NCBI GenBank assembly: GCA_963422685.1
Contig: OY730442.1
Coordinates: forward strand, 1,922,001 to 1,986,000
From: Spongiihabitans sp963422685
Lineage (GTDB): Bacteria > Pseudomonadota > Gammaproteobacteria > Arenicellales > Poriferihabitantaceae
DNA: 64,000 nucleotides
Direction of reading: 5' to 3'
The notes beneath the pieces were generated by a model. It saw nothing but the letters and a program-made list of their open reading frames with translations. It had not been told where the DNA came from and ran no database searches. Made by a program: the position numbers and the translations under genes. Below are positions 32,696-45,800 of this stretch, piece by piece. The first letter of the stretch is position 1. Every line of letters starts with the position of its first letter.

Positions 32696-33751
32696 TCATT
32701 CGTTAGCCATGTTGTACCAAGTTGCCCGTGCTTTCCCGTGTCGCTGAATACGCCCCTCATTAACTAGCTCACGCAACCTGACTTTCAACGTATTCTGGTT
32801 CGCACCTGTAAACTCCACCATCTGCGCAATGGTTAAACGCTCGTGCTCTCTCAAGAGTTTGAGCACCTGAACAGAGAGTAGTGGTAATGAGCTATCACTG
32901 GCGGTTTTTTCTTGCTCGACCTTAATGGCGAGATTAGCCTTTTGTTTCTTCAAGCAACGCAGGAAAAAGCCTAACCAAGGCTCCCAATCAGGATCATCAT
33001 TATTAAGCGTCGTTTGGGTACGCCGAAGCGCTTTGTAGTAAAGGTCTTTATTCTCTTCAACAATACTTTCCAATGAAGCATAAGGCACATATTCATAGCC
33101 TGCCCGTAATAGCAGCAACGTGGTTAAAATACGTGAGAGCCTGCCATTGCCATCTTGAAACGGATGGACGGCCAAAAATACGACATTGAAAACAGCGATA
33201 ATGAGAAGCGGATGCATGGCCGATTCATCAAACGCTTTAGATGCCCACCGCACCAATTCTTCCATTTCTCTGGGGGTATCAAATGGCGTTGCTGTTTCAA
33301 ATACCACACCGATTTCACGCCCATCAGCGTCCTTTGCCACCACATGGTTGGCGAGTGTTTTATAAGAGCCGCGATGCCGATCATCCTTGGTACTGTGACG
33401 GAGTAAGGTCTGGTGTAACTGCCGGATATGGTTTTCGGTAAGATGGAAGTCTTCATGGGCTTGAAACACCAAGTCCATCGCTTCGGCATATCCAGCCACT
33501 TCCTGCTCATCGCGGGTGTTAAAAGAGGTAGAGCTGAGGTTGGAAAGCAGCGTTTCCACCTGAACATCAGAGAGCTTTGCCCCCTCGATCCGCGTAGATG
33601 AGCCAACACTTTCTATCGTGGCCACCTTGCGCAATTGCTGTAAGCGTTCTGGCGAGAGTGTTTTCAATGCCTGCCATCGGCCTTTGAACTCATCGATTTC
33701 AGCGATAAGCTGCAAAATATCCTGTCCAACAGTGATCAGTGGCTCTTTCAT
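32696..33751 (-). CDS. Fic-domain adenylyltransferase (block A, copy 2)
   Basis: Identical in protein sequence to 2655-3710, with HPFQDGNGRLSR and the SSTRIEG inhibitory motif. One base two positions upstream of the start differs between copies (C at 3712, G at 33753 on the plus strand). This shows that the two blocks are not simple copies of one read set. Block identity ends at about 33883. Confidence 0.87.
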   Translation of the reverse strand: MKEPLITVGQDILQLIAEIDEFKGRWQALKTLSPERLQQLRKVATIESVGSSTRIEGAKLSDVQVETLLSNLSSTSFNTRDEQEVAGYAEAMDLVFQAHEDFHLTENHIRQLHQTLLRHSTKDDRHRGSYKTLANHVVAKDADGREIGVVFETATPFDTPREMEELVRWASKAFDESAMHPLLIIAVFNVVFLAVHPFQDGNGRLSRILTTLLLLRAGYEYVPYASLESIVEENKDLYYKALRRTQTTLNNDDPDWEPWLGFFLRCLKKQKANLAIKVEQEKTASDSSLPLLSVQVLKLLREHERLTIAQMVEFTGANQNTLKVRLRELVNEGRIQRHGKARATWYNMANE

Positions 33752-33883
33752 TGATACCTCATTTGCAACGGGTAATACCCGATTCTTGCACCTGATTATA
33801 CCCGATAATATCCGATAGCCTAGTCTTATTTTTAGAACACCAACATCGCATAAGGACGTATCCTTGGTCGTGATCTAGCATCG

Positions 33884-34158
33884 AAAGGCTGGTTGTGTTC
33901 ACTGGAGTAATGTTGTGCGAATCTTTGTGCGCAATTTCATGTTGCTGCGAGGAAAACCCAACAGTCGTTTGACTATGTCAACACGGGGGAAATACCGTCC
34001 TGAAGCGTCCTGATACCGTCCTGAAACGTCCTGAGCGGGTATTGTATTGCACTGATTAGAAAGTATTGACCAGCCGGCGCCAACAACAATAGGCGTAACA
34101 CAGCCGCCACGCTTAGTGCTTTTCGGAGCAACGCGAAACCTTGGCGGTTTTCTTTTGT
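33884..34158. repeat. Mosaic of short repeats between block A and phage relic 2
   Basis: The stretch holds a diverged dyad repeat (33957-33972), a 20-bp tandem repeat (ataccgtcctgaagcgtcct, 34009-34047) and the gtattgaccagccggcgcca sequence also seen near 18170. I see no gene. Confidence 0.5.
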
Positions 34159-34496
34159 TCATTCACACACCCCCCACTCATGGCAAGCGGTGCCGAATTC
34201 GGCTTCTGATTCATCCTGTGGCGTAAGGGTGTATTGCCGTCCGCCGCGGCTGGTTTTCGACCACTTCACCACGTCATGTATGCCGTGGGTGGAGTGGTGC
34301 ACGTCTTTTATTCTACCGACCCGTCCGGCCACGGGGAAGAACGTACTGAGGTCATGCTTGCTGGTTTTAGATACTTTGGCTTCCCATACTGCTATCCGTT
34401 CAATCTGTTCGGGGTGTTTTTCAGCGATTCTGCGCACTTCGGCCTTGCGGGTCACCGATGCGATCTGGTCGCGGATTGAATTGATCTTGCGGAGTC
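34159..34496 (-). pseudogene. Phage PAPS-reductase-like C-terminal fragment (phage relic 2)
   Basis: The frame TRKAEVRRIAEKHPEQIERI to ACHEWGVCE keeps the native C-terminus, including GGRQYTLTPQDESEAEFGTA. The CHEWGVCE end resembles the Cys-rich end of phage PAPS-reductase family members. The PP-loop half is absent; IS and REP sequence starts at 34497. Confidence 0.55.
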
Positions 34497-34865
34497 AGTA
34501 GGGACAGGCCCCCGTGCCTGTCCAGGCCGTGCCTGTCCGGATGAAGGACAACCACGGGGGGTTGTCCCTGCATTGTCGTTATCGGACATCGAAAGGTATG
34601 CCCGGAAAAATCTCAAATACGGGAGCAGCATGACGCCAGGGGCTTCAAGCTGCTGTGGGCGCAGTTGAAAGACGGCCCCGAACCGACTGCGGTGGTCATG
34701 GACCAGGCCTGCGATACCGACGCCACACAGCCGGCACACCGGGGCATTGAAGCCGTGATTCCCGCCAGGGCGAACCGCACCGAGCGGCTTCCCCATGACC
34801 GGGAGAAGTACCAGCTGGGTCAGAAGGTGGAGCGGTTCTTCAACCAACCCAAACATTTTCGCTAA
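34497..34865 (+). mobile_element. REP hairpins plus IS5-group transposase C-terminal relic
   Basis: Two hairpins (GGACAGGC/GCCTGTCC near 34502, GGACAACC/GGTTGTCC near 34547) are followed at 34622 by a transposase C-terminus: TAVVMDQACDTDATQ with a catalytic aspartate, HRGIEAVIPARANRTE, and DREKYQLGQKVERFFNQPK with the catalytic glutamate. The stop (34863-34865) touches the end of the tail-completion frame. N-terminal and middle parts are missing, so it cannot transpose. Confidence 0.7.
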
Positions 34866-35491
34866 CCGCCCGGCCCAGTCCAGGCATCTTGCAGATGGTC
34901 ATGGACAATATCCACGATATCGCGTTCATCGGCCGCAGACAATCCCAGGAAGGGCCGGGCCGGGATGTCGCCCCAGGGGATAGATTTGTCGCCTTTTGTC
35001 TTACCGAATGTGCCCTTTTTCGCTCCGAACTGGTGTGTGGCCGCATACACCCGATCGGAGCCGAACAGCAGCGTATTGCCGCTTACCTGCCAGCGCAGGG
35101 TACCGCTCAAATGGCCGTCCAGCATCAGAATCTTGTTCGCGTTGCGTTGCTTGGCGCTCTGGTATGCCGGGGAAAGGGCTTGCCACAAACTACCGTCGGG
35201 CGCGGTTTGCCGGGCGAATCGTTGTTGAGTAGAATCCAGCAAGTGCTCGCCGATGTCCTTGAGCACTGGCGACAGATTCCTGCCAGATTGCAGCAATCGG
35301 TTGAGTGCATGGCGCACCTTCACCACGATCAATCGGCGGAACCTGGACGTGAAGGCATTGATCCGCCTGTCATGCGTCCAGTGTGGCCAAGCTATATCGC
35401 TCACATGCGGGTGGCGGACAGTAATGCGCCCGCTCGCGTTGGCGATGTAGAAGCCAAGGCTGGAATGCCTCTGGTGGGCGGCCCTTATCAT
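34862..35491 (-). CDS. Chimeric MvaI-like tail/phage tail-completion protein S (relic 2)
   Basis: The 209-residue frame is built as at 19924, with a few substitutions (WPHWTHD, SPAYQSAKQR). The S domain has the compact GAKKGTFGKTKGDKSIP loop. It remains open, but its fused front is an endonuclease remnant rather than a native start. Expression is doubtful. Confidence 0.6.
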   Translation of the reverse strand: MIRAAHQRHSSLGFYIANASGRITVRHPHVSDIAWPHWTHDRRINAFTSRFRRLIVVKVRHALNRLLQSGRNLSPVLKDIGEHLLDSTQQRFARQTAPDGSLWQALSPAYQSAKQRNANKILMLDGHLSGTLRWQVSGNTLLFGSDRVYAATHQFGAKKGTFGKTKGDKSIPWGDIPARPFLGLSAADERDIVDIVHDHLQDAWTGPGG

Positions 35492-36096
35492 CCGGCCAGC
35501 CGAGCTCTCGCAGCATGTGGTGCCGATGGCCTTCGGAGCGTCAACAAGGCGTTACGCGAATGGAACTTGATCTCCCACCGGCCCGCGTCCGGCGTGTCGG
35601 AGTGGCTGCCGTCGAGGCCGAGAAGTTCCGCCAGAATCTTCCCTGGCGCACCGGTCCCGCCATTGCCGGGATAGTCGGGTGACTTCTCAATGCCGGCATT
35701 CTGCGCCGCAATCGCGGTCGTGCCCGAGCCCATGAAGGGGTCAGGGACCGGACCGGCGCCCACGGCGTCGATACATGTCTGGGCCAGCGCAACCGGGAAC
35801 GGCGCGGGATGCGGATTGCCCGTTTCTTGAGCGATCCGCCACACGCACCCCAACCGAAACTTCGGCCTGGCGATTAGATAGATAAGCGCATCGTTGGGCA
35901 CAATCTTTCCCCGGTTGAAGTTGATCCCGCCGGCCCTTTCCCAAATCAGGATTTGCCGCACAGGAAATCCGTCCATAATGTCGGCGCGGTCCTGGATAAG
36001 CCCGCCTTGGTAGAAAATCGCGCCGTCATCCTTGAGCAGTCGCATCATCCCGGTCAGGCAATCGCGCTGCCACGCCACATACGCATCATGCGGCAT
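35488..36096 (-). pseudogene. Methyltransferase fragment fused to MvaI-like endonuclease fragment (relic 2)
   Basis: In one 202-residue frame the methyltransferase end (RIAQETGNPHPAPFPVAL, DPFMGSGTTAIAA) runs into GKILAELLGLDGSHSDTPDA and GRWEIKFHSRNALLTL of the endonuclease. This copy has CAA where copies 1 and 3 have TAA, so it is the best template for the ancestral reading. The methylase front with its DPPY motif is missing and the endonuclease is cut after LLTL. Confidence 0.6.
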
Positions 36097-36782
36097 ACAA
36101 TCATCGATCAGCGCGGCCTTCGGCCCTTTCCCGCATTATGGCGAGGCCGTCACCGGATGAATTACGCTTCTTGGCTTCCTTAAATCGGGCTTGCCCGCTT
36201 TTCGTTCAATGGTTCTTGTCATCGGTTTCATCGGCGGGGCGGATAGATTATGTGGGGCTGGACGCCATCAGTCGGGGATTGAATCGACTTGCGCGTCCAG
36301 CCAGGGTTACAGCCGGTGCGTTGTTCGGCGTTTTCCAGACACGTAAATCCGGGTGTGCTATTGATTGCGGTGGTACAGCGAGATGGAGGAGGGATTGGTG
36401 CGATGGCCAAGACGGCGGATTTAAGCGCAGCGAAGGTGCAGCGATTCGGGGGCGAGATAGAGACGCCATCGGGCAGCTGCTTTGATTGCTATCACGCTGC
36501 ACGAGGCCGTATTGGTACGCTCTTTCTCCCGGGTGGAGCCGGATGCAGCGGGCATTGACCCGGGCGGTCCAGCGGCAAGAGGGCGGCCGACCGTGAGCGG
36601 ATTCGACGGCGCACCTGGATGAAGAAGCGATGCCATGGTCTATCCAGTATTTTATTCTCGGCAGTTCGCAACGGCTGGCCGGGAGAAAAATCCAACGACC
36701 GTTTGACGATGTCAACACCTCTGCGCAACCCTGCCTCGCATTCTTTCCACCCAAAGATTCGCACGCCTTTCGTTTCTGGCTC
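36097..36782. other. Unrecognised phage-relic DNA with a unique ~140-bp insert and dyad repeat
   Basis: It parallels 21176-21761 but holds an extra segment at about 36362-36508 absent from the other copies. One small frame there reads MAKTADLSAAKVQRFGGEIE. I do not recognise it. The dyad is at 36691-36706. Confidence 0.45.
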
Positions 36783-37282
36783 TCATTCAGCCGTCCCCGG
36801 TGGAGCTTCGTCTCCGCGACCCAGCCCCGCACGCATGAGAGCGATGGTCTCCGACTCGCGCACCATGGCCACGTCGGTGGTCCAGTGCTTGCGGCCGTCG
36901 CGGCATGAAGGCCGCTGTCGCGTCCGAGTGCTGCGATGGCCCGTTCGACCGCCTCGATCCTGACCGCGCCCGGCTCGCGGGCCAACGTCGCCGCCAGCAG
37001 GTCCGAATGAGAGAACACCGCCTGGCACTCCGAGAAATGTTCGACCGCCCAGCTTGCGGCTTCCCCTGCGATGTGGCCCGGACCCGCGAACGGACCGGGC
37101 GCCGCCTGCATGGCGTGCGCGCTCAGTGCTTCCGCCGAGAACCCGAGTTCCGACGCCTGACGCTCCCAGGCATGGCGGAGCGCGCCCTTGTCCACGTCGC
37201 GCTTCCTCGCTCGCGTCATCAAGTTGGCCCGCGCCGCGAGGTGCGGGTTGTCCCCGGTCCCGCCCAGGTCCCGCTCCGCCAT
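36783..37282 (-). pseudogene. Conjugative relaxase fragment (copy 2)
   Basis: The same KRDVDKGALRHAWERQASEL and AVEHFSECQAVFSHSDLLAA pieces and the same frameshift as 3977-4476. It again stands about 220 bp upstream of the integrase, divergent from it. The unit relaxase relic-int-hsdM is therefore older than the duplication. Confidence 0.65.
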
Positions 37283-37504
37283 CGCCGCCTTGATCTCCGC
37301 CCGCCGCGTCGAGAACCCTTCGTTCTATCGAAGGCATGCGTAACCAAGCGTGGACAGAAGGTGACAATAGCAGCGTATTTATAATGCTTTCTGAGATGTC
37401 ATCGTCGCCATACGCCGCCAGACGGTGGCTCTGCTACGCTCCAATTCTTTTTCTTGGGTTGACCTCAGGGTTGACTATTCGGGCGCAGGCGGTAGGATCG
37501 TTCC

Positions 37505-38569
37505 ATGAATCAGCACTCCGCAAAACGCGTTGCCAAGGTGAAGCTCACCCTCACCAAGCGGACCGTCGAGGCGCTGGAGCCCGCCGACAAGCCGTGGATC
37601 GCATGGGACGACAGGCTGGTCGGCTTCGGCTGCCGCGTGCAGCCCTCCGGCACCAAGTCCTTCGTCATCAACTACCGCGCCGGCGAAGGCGGGCGCAACG
37701 CGCCCAACAAGCGGGTCGTCGTCGGACGCTACGGCCGCGTCGCCCCCGACCAGGCCCGGCGCCGGGCCCAGGAACTGCTCGGGCGGGTGGCCGGCGGCGA
37801 GGACCCCGCCGGCAAGCGCGCCGATGCCCGCGCCCTGCCGACATTGGGAGAGGCCTGCGACGACTACATCGAGACGGACCGCGGGCGGGCCGATTCGACG
37901 CAAAAGTCCTACCGCCGCTATACCGATCTCTATCTGGGCGACTGGCGATCGCGTCCGCTCGATGCGATCGCCAGTCGCGACATCGAGGCCCGCTTCCATC
38001 TCGTCACCGAACAGCGCGGCCCGGTGCCGGCCAATCAGACGATGTCGTTCCTGCGCTCGGTCTTCCGCAGGCCCTGCGTGGACCACGAGGGCCTGCGCAA
38101 TCCGGTCGAGCTGTGGCTGGCCGGCGGCGGGCGCTACCACCGCACGCCCCGGAAGCGGATTTCCTCTCCGGCGGAGGTTCTGCCGAAATGGCGTGCGGGC
38201 ATCGATGCGGCGGTGCGCAATCCGGTGCACCGGGACGTGTTCCTGTTCGGCCTCTACACCGGTATGCGCCGGGGCGAGATCTTCCCCCTGCGCTGGGAGC
38301 GGGTGGATCTGGAGGCGGGGTTGTTCCGGGTCGAGGAGACCAAGACGGGGGTGCCGCTGGAGTTGCCGATCACGCGCCAGCTCGGGGATATCCTCGCCCG
38401 CCGCCGGGCCGGTGGCGCGGCGATGCACGCGGAGTTGCGGGACTGGGTGTTTCCGTCGCTCACCAGCAAGTCGGGCCATGTCGTGGAGCCCCGCGCGCAT
38501 TACGCCGCCATCGCGAAGGCCGGCGGCGCGCGGCATGGCGCGGGCACGACCCGAAAAACGGCGAGGTGA
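37505..38569 (+). pseudogene. Truncated tyrosine integrase (B2)
   Basis: The 354-residue frame has the arm-binding and core-binding parts and the first catalytic box (TGMRRGEIFPLRW) and ends at the same GTTRKTAR as the B1 copy. The HxxR and Tyr boxes are missing. It differs from B1 mainly in the first 125 residues (one residue inserted, several substitutions) and is nearly identical after ADSTQKSYRRY. It stops one base before the hsdM GTG. A TTGACT/TAGGAT pair precedes it, as in B1. Confidence 0.8.
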
Positions 38570-38570
38570 C

Positions 38571-40115
38571 GTGACGACGGCAAGGTCGGATGGCGGCGCT
38601 ACGACCGGCCATGAGGCCGAGCTGTGGGCGATGGCCGATGCGCTGCGCGGCTCGATGGACGCAGCCGAATACAAGCATGTCGTCCTCGGGCTGATCTTCC
38701 TGAAATATATTTCCGACGCCTTCGGGGAACGTCGCGCGGCGGTGATGGCCGAATGGGGCGCGGACGCTGCCGAGGACCGTGACGAGTATGTCGCGGAGAA
38801 CATCTTCTGGGTCCCGCCGGAAGCCCGCTGGAGCCGTCTGAAGGCGCAGGCTCGGCAGTCGACAATCGGCCAGATCGTCGATAACGCCATGGCGGCGCTT
38901 GAGCGCGACAATCCGAGTCTGAAGGACGTCCTGCCCAAGGACTACGCTCGCGAGGGCCTCGACAAGCGGCGCCTCGGCCAGATCATCGACATGATCGGCA
39001 ATATCCGGGTGGGCGACGAGGAGGCCCGCTCGCGCGACGTGCTCGGCCGCGTCTACGAGTATTTCCTCTCGCGGTTCGCGAACGCCGAAGGCAAGAAGGG
39101 GGGCGAGTTCTACACCCCGCGCTGCGTGGTCCGGCTCCTGGTCGAGATGCTGAAGCCGTATCGGGGCCGGGTCTACGATCCCTGTTGCGGTTCCGCCGGC
39201 ATGTTCGTGCAGTCGGTCGAGTTCATCCGCGCGCACGCGACCGGCAACGGCAATGGCGGCAAGGCGCGTGGCGACATCTCGATCTGGGGCCAAGAGTCCA
39301 ACTATACGACGTGGCGGCTCGCCAGGATGAACCTCGCCATTCGCGGCATCGAGGGCCGAATCGCCCATGGCGACAGCTTCCATGCCGACCGCCATCCCGA
39401 CCTCAAGGCCGACTTCATCCTCGCCAACCCGCCCTTCAATGTCTCCGATTGGGGCGGCGAGCGACTCGCCGACGACAAGCGTTGGAAGTATGGCGTCCCG
39501 CCGAAGGGCAACGCCAACTTCGCTTGGGTGCAGCACATGGTGCACCATCTGGCGCCCGGCGGCGCGGCCGGCTTCGTGCTCGCCAACGGCTCGATGTCGT
39601 CGGCCCAGTCGGGCGAGGGCGCGATACGGAAAAACCTGATCGAGGCGGGTCTCGTGGACTGCATGGTGGCGCTGCCGGGCCAGCTCTTCTACTCGACCCA
39701 GATCCCGGCCTGCCTGTGGTTCCTGGCGCGGGACCGCCGCCGCGCGGACGAGATCCTGTTCGTCGATGCCCGCGGGATGGGCCGCATGGTGGACCGCACT
39801 CACCGCGAACTGACCGGCAAGGACATCGCCCGCATCGCCGACACCTGCCATGCCTGGCGGGGCGGCAGCGGTTACGAGGATGTCCCCGGCTTCTGCCGAA
39901 GCGCGCCGCTCGCCGAAGTGCGCAAGCACGGCCATGTGCTGACGCCCGGCCGCTATGTCGGCGCGGCCCCGCGCGAGGACGACGGCGAGCCGTTCGAGGA
40001 CAAGATGAAGCGGCTCGTCGCGCAACTGCGCGAGCAGCAGGCCGAAGGGGCGCGGCTCGACGCGGCGATTGCCGAAAATCTCGGCAAGCTGGGGTTTTGG
40101 GAGCGCAAGGCGTGA
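38571..40115 (+). CDS. hsdM: Type I RM methyltransferase subunit HsdM (B2)
   Basis: 514 residues from GTG 38571. It is nearly identical to B1 HsdM through the catalytic region (DPCCGSAGMF, NPPFNVSDW). The extreme C-terminus differs (ARLDAAIAENLGKLGFWERK). The coiled tail that meets HsdS is present. The stop overlaps the GTG of the HEPN gene (GTGA), showing the native hsdM/HEPN junction that fic interrupts in B1. Both methylases could work with either HsdS if the interface is shared. Confidence 0.93.
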   Translation: MTTARSDGGATTGHEAELWAMADALRGSMDAAEYKHVVLGLIFLKYISDAFGERRAAVMAEWGADAAEDRDEYVAENIFWVPPEARWSRLKAQARQSTIGQIVDNAMAALERDNPSLKDVLPKDYAREGLDKRRLGQIIDMIGNIRVGDEEARSRDVLGRVYEYFLSRFANAEGKKGGEFYTPRCVVRLLVEMLKPYRGRVYDPCCGSAGMFVQSVEFIRAHATGNGNGGKARGDISIWGQESNYTTWRLARMNLAIRGIEGRIAHGDSFHADRHPDLKADFILANPPFNVSDWGGERLADDKRWKYGVPPKGNANFAWVQHMVHHLAPGGAAGFVLANGSMSSAQSGEGAIRKNLIEAGLVDCMVALPGQLFYSTQIPACLWFLARDRRRADEILFVDARGMGRMVDRTHRELTGKDIARIADTCHAWRGGSGYEDVPGFCRSAPLAEVRKHGHVLTPGRYVGAAPREDDGEPFEDKMKRLVAQLREQQAEGARLDAAIAENLGKLGFWERKA

Positions 40116-40526
40116 GCATCGACACCGCCTTTCTGCGCCGCTGTATCGGCGCCCTGGAGCGCGCTTTCGGCGAGATCGGCGAACACCACGAGGATAATTT
40201 TCTCTACGATGTGTTCCGCGCTGCCTGCGTCAAGGAGTTCGAACTGGTGCTGGAGCAGAGCGGCAAGCTGCTCCGCAAGCGGCTCGCTGACTTCTTCGCC
40301 AGCAACCGGCAGGCCGACCGTCTCACCTTCAAGGATCTTTTCCGCCACGCCGCCAGACACGGGCTGATCGACGCCGACGCGGTGGAACGGTGGCTCGGTT
40401 ATCGCGACAACCGCAACGATACCACGCACGACTACGGTGAAGGCTTCGCCGAGGCTACGCTGAGGCTGCTTCCCTGCTTCATCGCTGACGCCAAGGCTCT
40501 GGCGAACATGATCGAGGCTGCACCGG

Positions 40527-40534
<8 letters not shown>
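40112..40534 (+). CDS. HEPN RNase-like (HepT-type) protein with RX4HXY motif, B2
   Basis: This 140-residue helical protein starts at GTG 40112. Near residue 100 it has RNDTTHDY, a complete RX4HXY motif. In HEPN/MNT (type VII) toxin-antitoxin pairs the Arg and His form the RNase site and the Tyr is adenylylated by the MNT antitoxin. It overlaps the MNT-HsdS gene by eight bases. The sequence differs strongly from the B1 HEPN protein, so the pair came from another source. As seen, it should be an active toxin if not controlled. Confidence 0.82.
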
Positions 40535-42058
<1,524 letters not shown>

Positions 42059-42062
<4 letters not shown>

Positions 42063-42856
42063 CCGTAGCCGAGGGAGAGACTGTGTACAACGAAGGTAGC
42101 GCTCCGTGTTCCGGTGTTGGTCTTGCGTGGTCAGAGAACGACCTCAATGACGCGATGAATGGCCCCGTGGCAGCCGTCTTGTTTGATGACGAAGGCAGGG
42201 CCGACATCGAGGGCATTCTGACTGGCCTTGCCGAGACCGAGTTTGAGCAGAAGGGGCTTCGTCGCGTTCTCTCCGGTCCCGATAGCATTGAGGACTGGCG
42301 CGTCGGGGAGGCGATAGCCGAAACTTATCTGACCGATCACCGCAACTGCTGCTTCCCGTGGCCCGACGGACGCGACGAGCGCAAAAGCGGTTCCAGTCTT
42401 CCCGGGGCCGATCTTGTCGGTCTCCATGCTGACGATCAAGGAGATTGTCTGGCTTTCGGCGAAGTCAAAACGTCCTCGGAAGCTAAGCACCCACCGGGAG
42501 CGATGTATGGCCGGACAGGGTTGAAGCAGCAACTTGAGGACCTGCGGGATAGCGCTTCGATACGTGATGGCCTCTTCAAATATCTCGCCTACCGCGCCAG
42601 GGGAGCTGCCTGGATAGAGCGATTCAAACAGGCCGGGAAGCGCTATTTTACCAACAAGTCTGATGTACAGCTTTACGGTTTTCTCGTCCGCGATGTCGAT
42701 CCTCATAAAAACGACGTGCGGGTGCGTGTCGAAAAGCTCGGAAAGGACTGCCCCGAGGGCACGAGGATTGAACTCCTCGCACTATATCTCCCGGAAGACA
42801 GCATCAAACGGATTGGCAACGCTGCTGTTGCAACAAGAGCGGGAGCGGCGTCATGA
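42059..42856 (+). CDS. HamA-like PD-(D/E)xK effector of a Hachiman-like system
   Basis: This 265-residue protein has the residues of a PD-(D/E)xK nuclease fold: a glutamate in VGEAIAETYL (about residue 83), GADLVGL (about 116) and FGEVKTS (about 133). This order, with a helicase directly after it, fits HamA (DUF1837-like) of Hachiman defence. Assignment rests on motif order and neighbour, as overall similarity could not be tested. It begins inside the hsdS stop (ATGA) and overlaps the helicase gene by four bases, so it is translated from the hsdS message. The effector would cut or damage DNA when the helicase senses phage. Confidence 0.6.
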
Positions 42857-45800
42857 CCTTGTCCGCAAATGCTGTCGAAGCTCTGAAAGATCACTGGGCC
42901 GTCAGCGCAATCGGCGCGGATGATCTTGCGCGTGCCGAGACGCTGATAAACGAACACCTCGCCCGACGCGCCGTCGGCCGGCAGATAGCCTTTTCGTTTT
43001 CATCAAACGAAAGTGACGACGCTTTCCTGGAACGGGTTGCGCTTGCATTTGAAATGGCCGCGATTGAAGGGCTGGACGAGTTGAGCCGTCCTTCTGGCGA
43101 GAATGCGCTATTGCGCGATCAGGCAACTGCCGCGTCATTCCGCGCTTTCGATATACGCCGTTTGCTTCCTATTCCAACCGAGACGCATGACCGCCTTTTC
43201 TTTGTATTGGAACTTTCTGCCGTTTCCTATTGCGGCGATCGCTGGTCCGATCTTCGCCGGTGGTACAGGGAGAACGCAGAGGCTCTGAGAGCGCCGAGCG
43301 TCGCCGAAAGCTCGTGGGATCGTCGCCTGCTGTATCGCCTTTTCCACTGCTGGGTCCGATTGTTCCGTAAGAACGGCTGGGATGATCTTGACCGGATCAG
43401 GGAGATCATAGCCGGACTACGCGAGGATCAAACGAAGTTTGAGGAAGCGCGACTCCAGAATGGCTCACACGCGGCTGACCGGGCGATTGCCCTGCGGCTC
43501 GCGGCGCTTTACCACTGGGCCAAGGGCACGGAGCTTGTTGCCCATTACATGCTTCAGGGGCAGCCGGCAAATCCGTTCGGCTTAATTGATAAGCACTTTG
43601 AGGGTGCCATTGGGGCGGCGACGGCCTCCGGCGATGCGCAGCACGAGATCATCCTGCGCTGGTTGCATGCAACCGCACGTATCATGGTTACCAACTCCCT
43701 TTGGTGGGCGACACGTACTGTCAATTCACGGACAACGGATTTTGTTCGCTCTTTGACGCATCGCGAACATCAGGCGATGTTCGAACTGCTGCCACCTCAA
43801 CGGGCGGCCCTTCTTGAACAAGGGTTACTCGACCAGGCCAAAACGGCAATCGTGGTCGATATGCCCACCTCGGGTGGGAAGACCCTCCTCGCGCAATTCC
43901 GTATCCTTCAGGCATTGAATCAATTCGATGCCGACAGCGGCTGGATCGCTTATGTTGCACCCACGCGAGCTTTGTCCGCGCAGATCACTCGCCGGCTAAG
44001 AAAAGACTTTGAGCCCATCGGCGTTCGGGTCGAACAACTGACAGCAGCGGTCGAGATTGACGCCTTTGAGGAAGAGATTCTGGCTGGCAGCGATCAACCG
44101 TTTCACGTTCTTGTGGCTACACCGGAAAAATTATCCTTTGTCATCCGAAACAAAAAAGTCGAAGATCGTCCACTGGCCCTCGTAGTCATGGACGAAGCGC
44201 ATAACCTAGAAACGGAAGGCAGGGGCCTCCGCATCGAGCTGCTTCTTGCTACTGTAAAAAGGGATTGCTCACAGGCGAATTTCCTTCTCCTAATGCCGTA
44301 TGTTGAAGAATCGGAGTCCGTAGCACGGTGGCTCGCACAAGATATAAGCGCCGGCCAAGCGATTAGCCTTGGCACGACACCCTGGAAGCCCAACGAGCGA
44401 ATTATCGGTTTCTATAGCGCCGCTCCGGACGATAGTCGGCGCGGCGGGTGGCGTCTCAATTTTGAAACCTTGACCGCAACCCCGAGGGCTATGCCGCTTC
44501 GTGGCACACACCGCGTCGACGGCGTTAGGCCGATAGATGTCCCCAAGAGTCAGGTTCTCGCCAAAGGCCAGCAAAAGGGCCTCGGCCTCCAAACGGCAGC
44601 CATAGCAACCGTCATGTCTGCCCGAGGCACGAGTGTTGCTGTTGCCAATAGTATCCGCACTGTGTGGAACATGGCGGCAAAATCTGCACAATGCCTGCCG
44701 GATTTCGAGACGATCCCACCAGATATCGAACTGGTTCAGGATTTTCTGCGCACTGAGATCGGCCGCAACTTTCAGCTTGTCGCAATGCTGGAAAAAGGGG
44801 TTGGCGTTCATCATGCCGGTCTGTCGGATGAGGTGCGCGCCCTCATGGAGTGGCTTGCTGAAACCGGAAGCCTGCGGACGCTCTGCGCTACAACCACCAT
44901 AGCGCAAGGAATCAACTTTCCAGTTTCCTCCGTTTTCCTGCAAACGCACAAATACCCCTACGGACAGGCGATGTCACCGCGCGAGTTCTGGAACCTTGCC
45001 GGTCGAGCAGGTCGCATCGACCATGATAGTGTCGGGGTCATCGGCCTTGCAGAAGGCTCGGACCGCGCTTCTCTCATTGAATTTGTCAGTCGCAGTACAG
45101 GCGCTCTTGTTTCGCGCCTTGTCTCACTTTTGGACGAGCTTGCCGCGCAAGGACAATTGGCGAATCTGTCGGAAGTTCTATGGCAGGATCAGTGGGAGGA
45201 TTTCCGCTGCTACGTTGCGCATTTATGGGCGGAGAAGAAGAACCTTGATGCTGTTCTGTCGGATTCCGAGCAACTTCTTCGGCAAACTTACGGTTATACA
45301 TCGTTGCGAAACGATCCCTCTCAGAGTGCCAAGGCGCAGGCATTGTTGGATGCAACGCATGACTATGCGCGGAAACTCGCCAGCATGCCTGAAGGTGTTG
45401 CCGAGCTTGCGGACTCCACGGGCTTTTCGCCAGAGGGTGTGACGCGAGCAATGATAGGACTTGGTACCCTCGAAACCAAACTCACTCCCTCGGATTGGGC
45501 TCCAGATAGTCTTTTCGGAGACGGCGGCAAGATTGCCGATTTGTACGGCGTGATGCTGAAAGTTCCACAACTGAAGAGACACCTTGAAGAAATTGGTGGC
45601 GAGGGCTTTGATCGAACCCGCATATCCGACATCACGCGCGACTGGGTGAATGGCAAAGGAATTGACGCCATAGCGAGAGAGTATTTCAGCAGGGAGAAGG
45701 ACGACGAAGGAGGAACGGCGGCGATTACGGATGCTTGCCGATCGATATACCGCGCGATTGTCAATAATGGAACTTGGGGTGTTTCTGCGTTGAGCCGCGT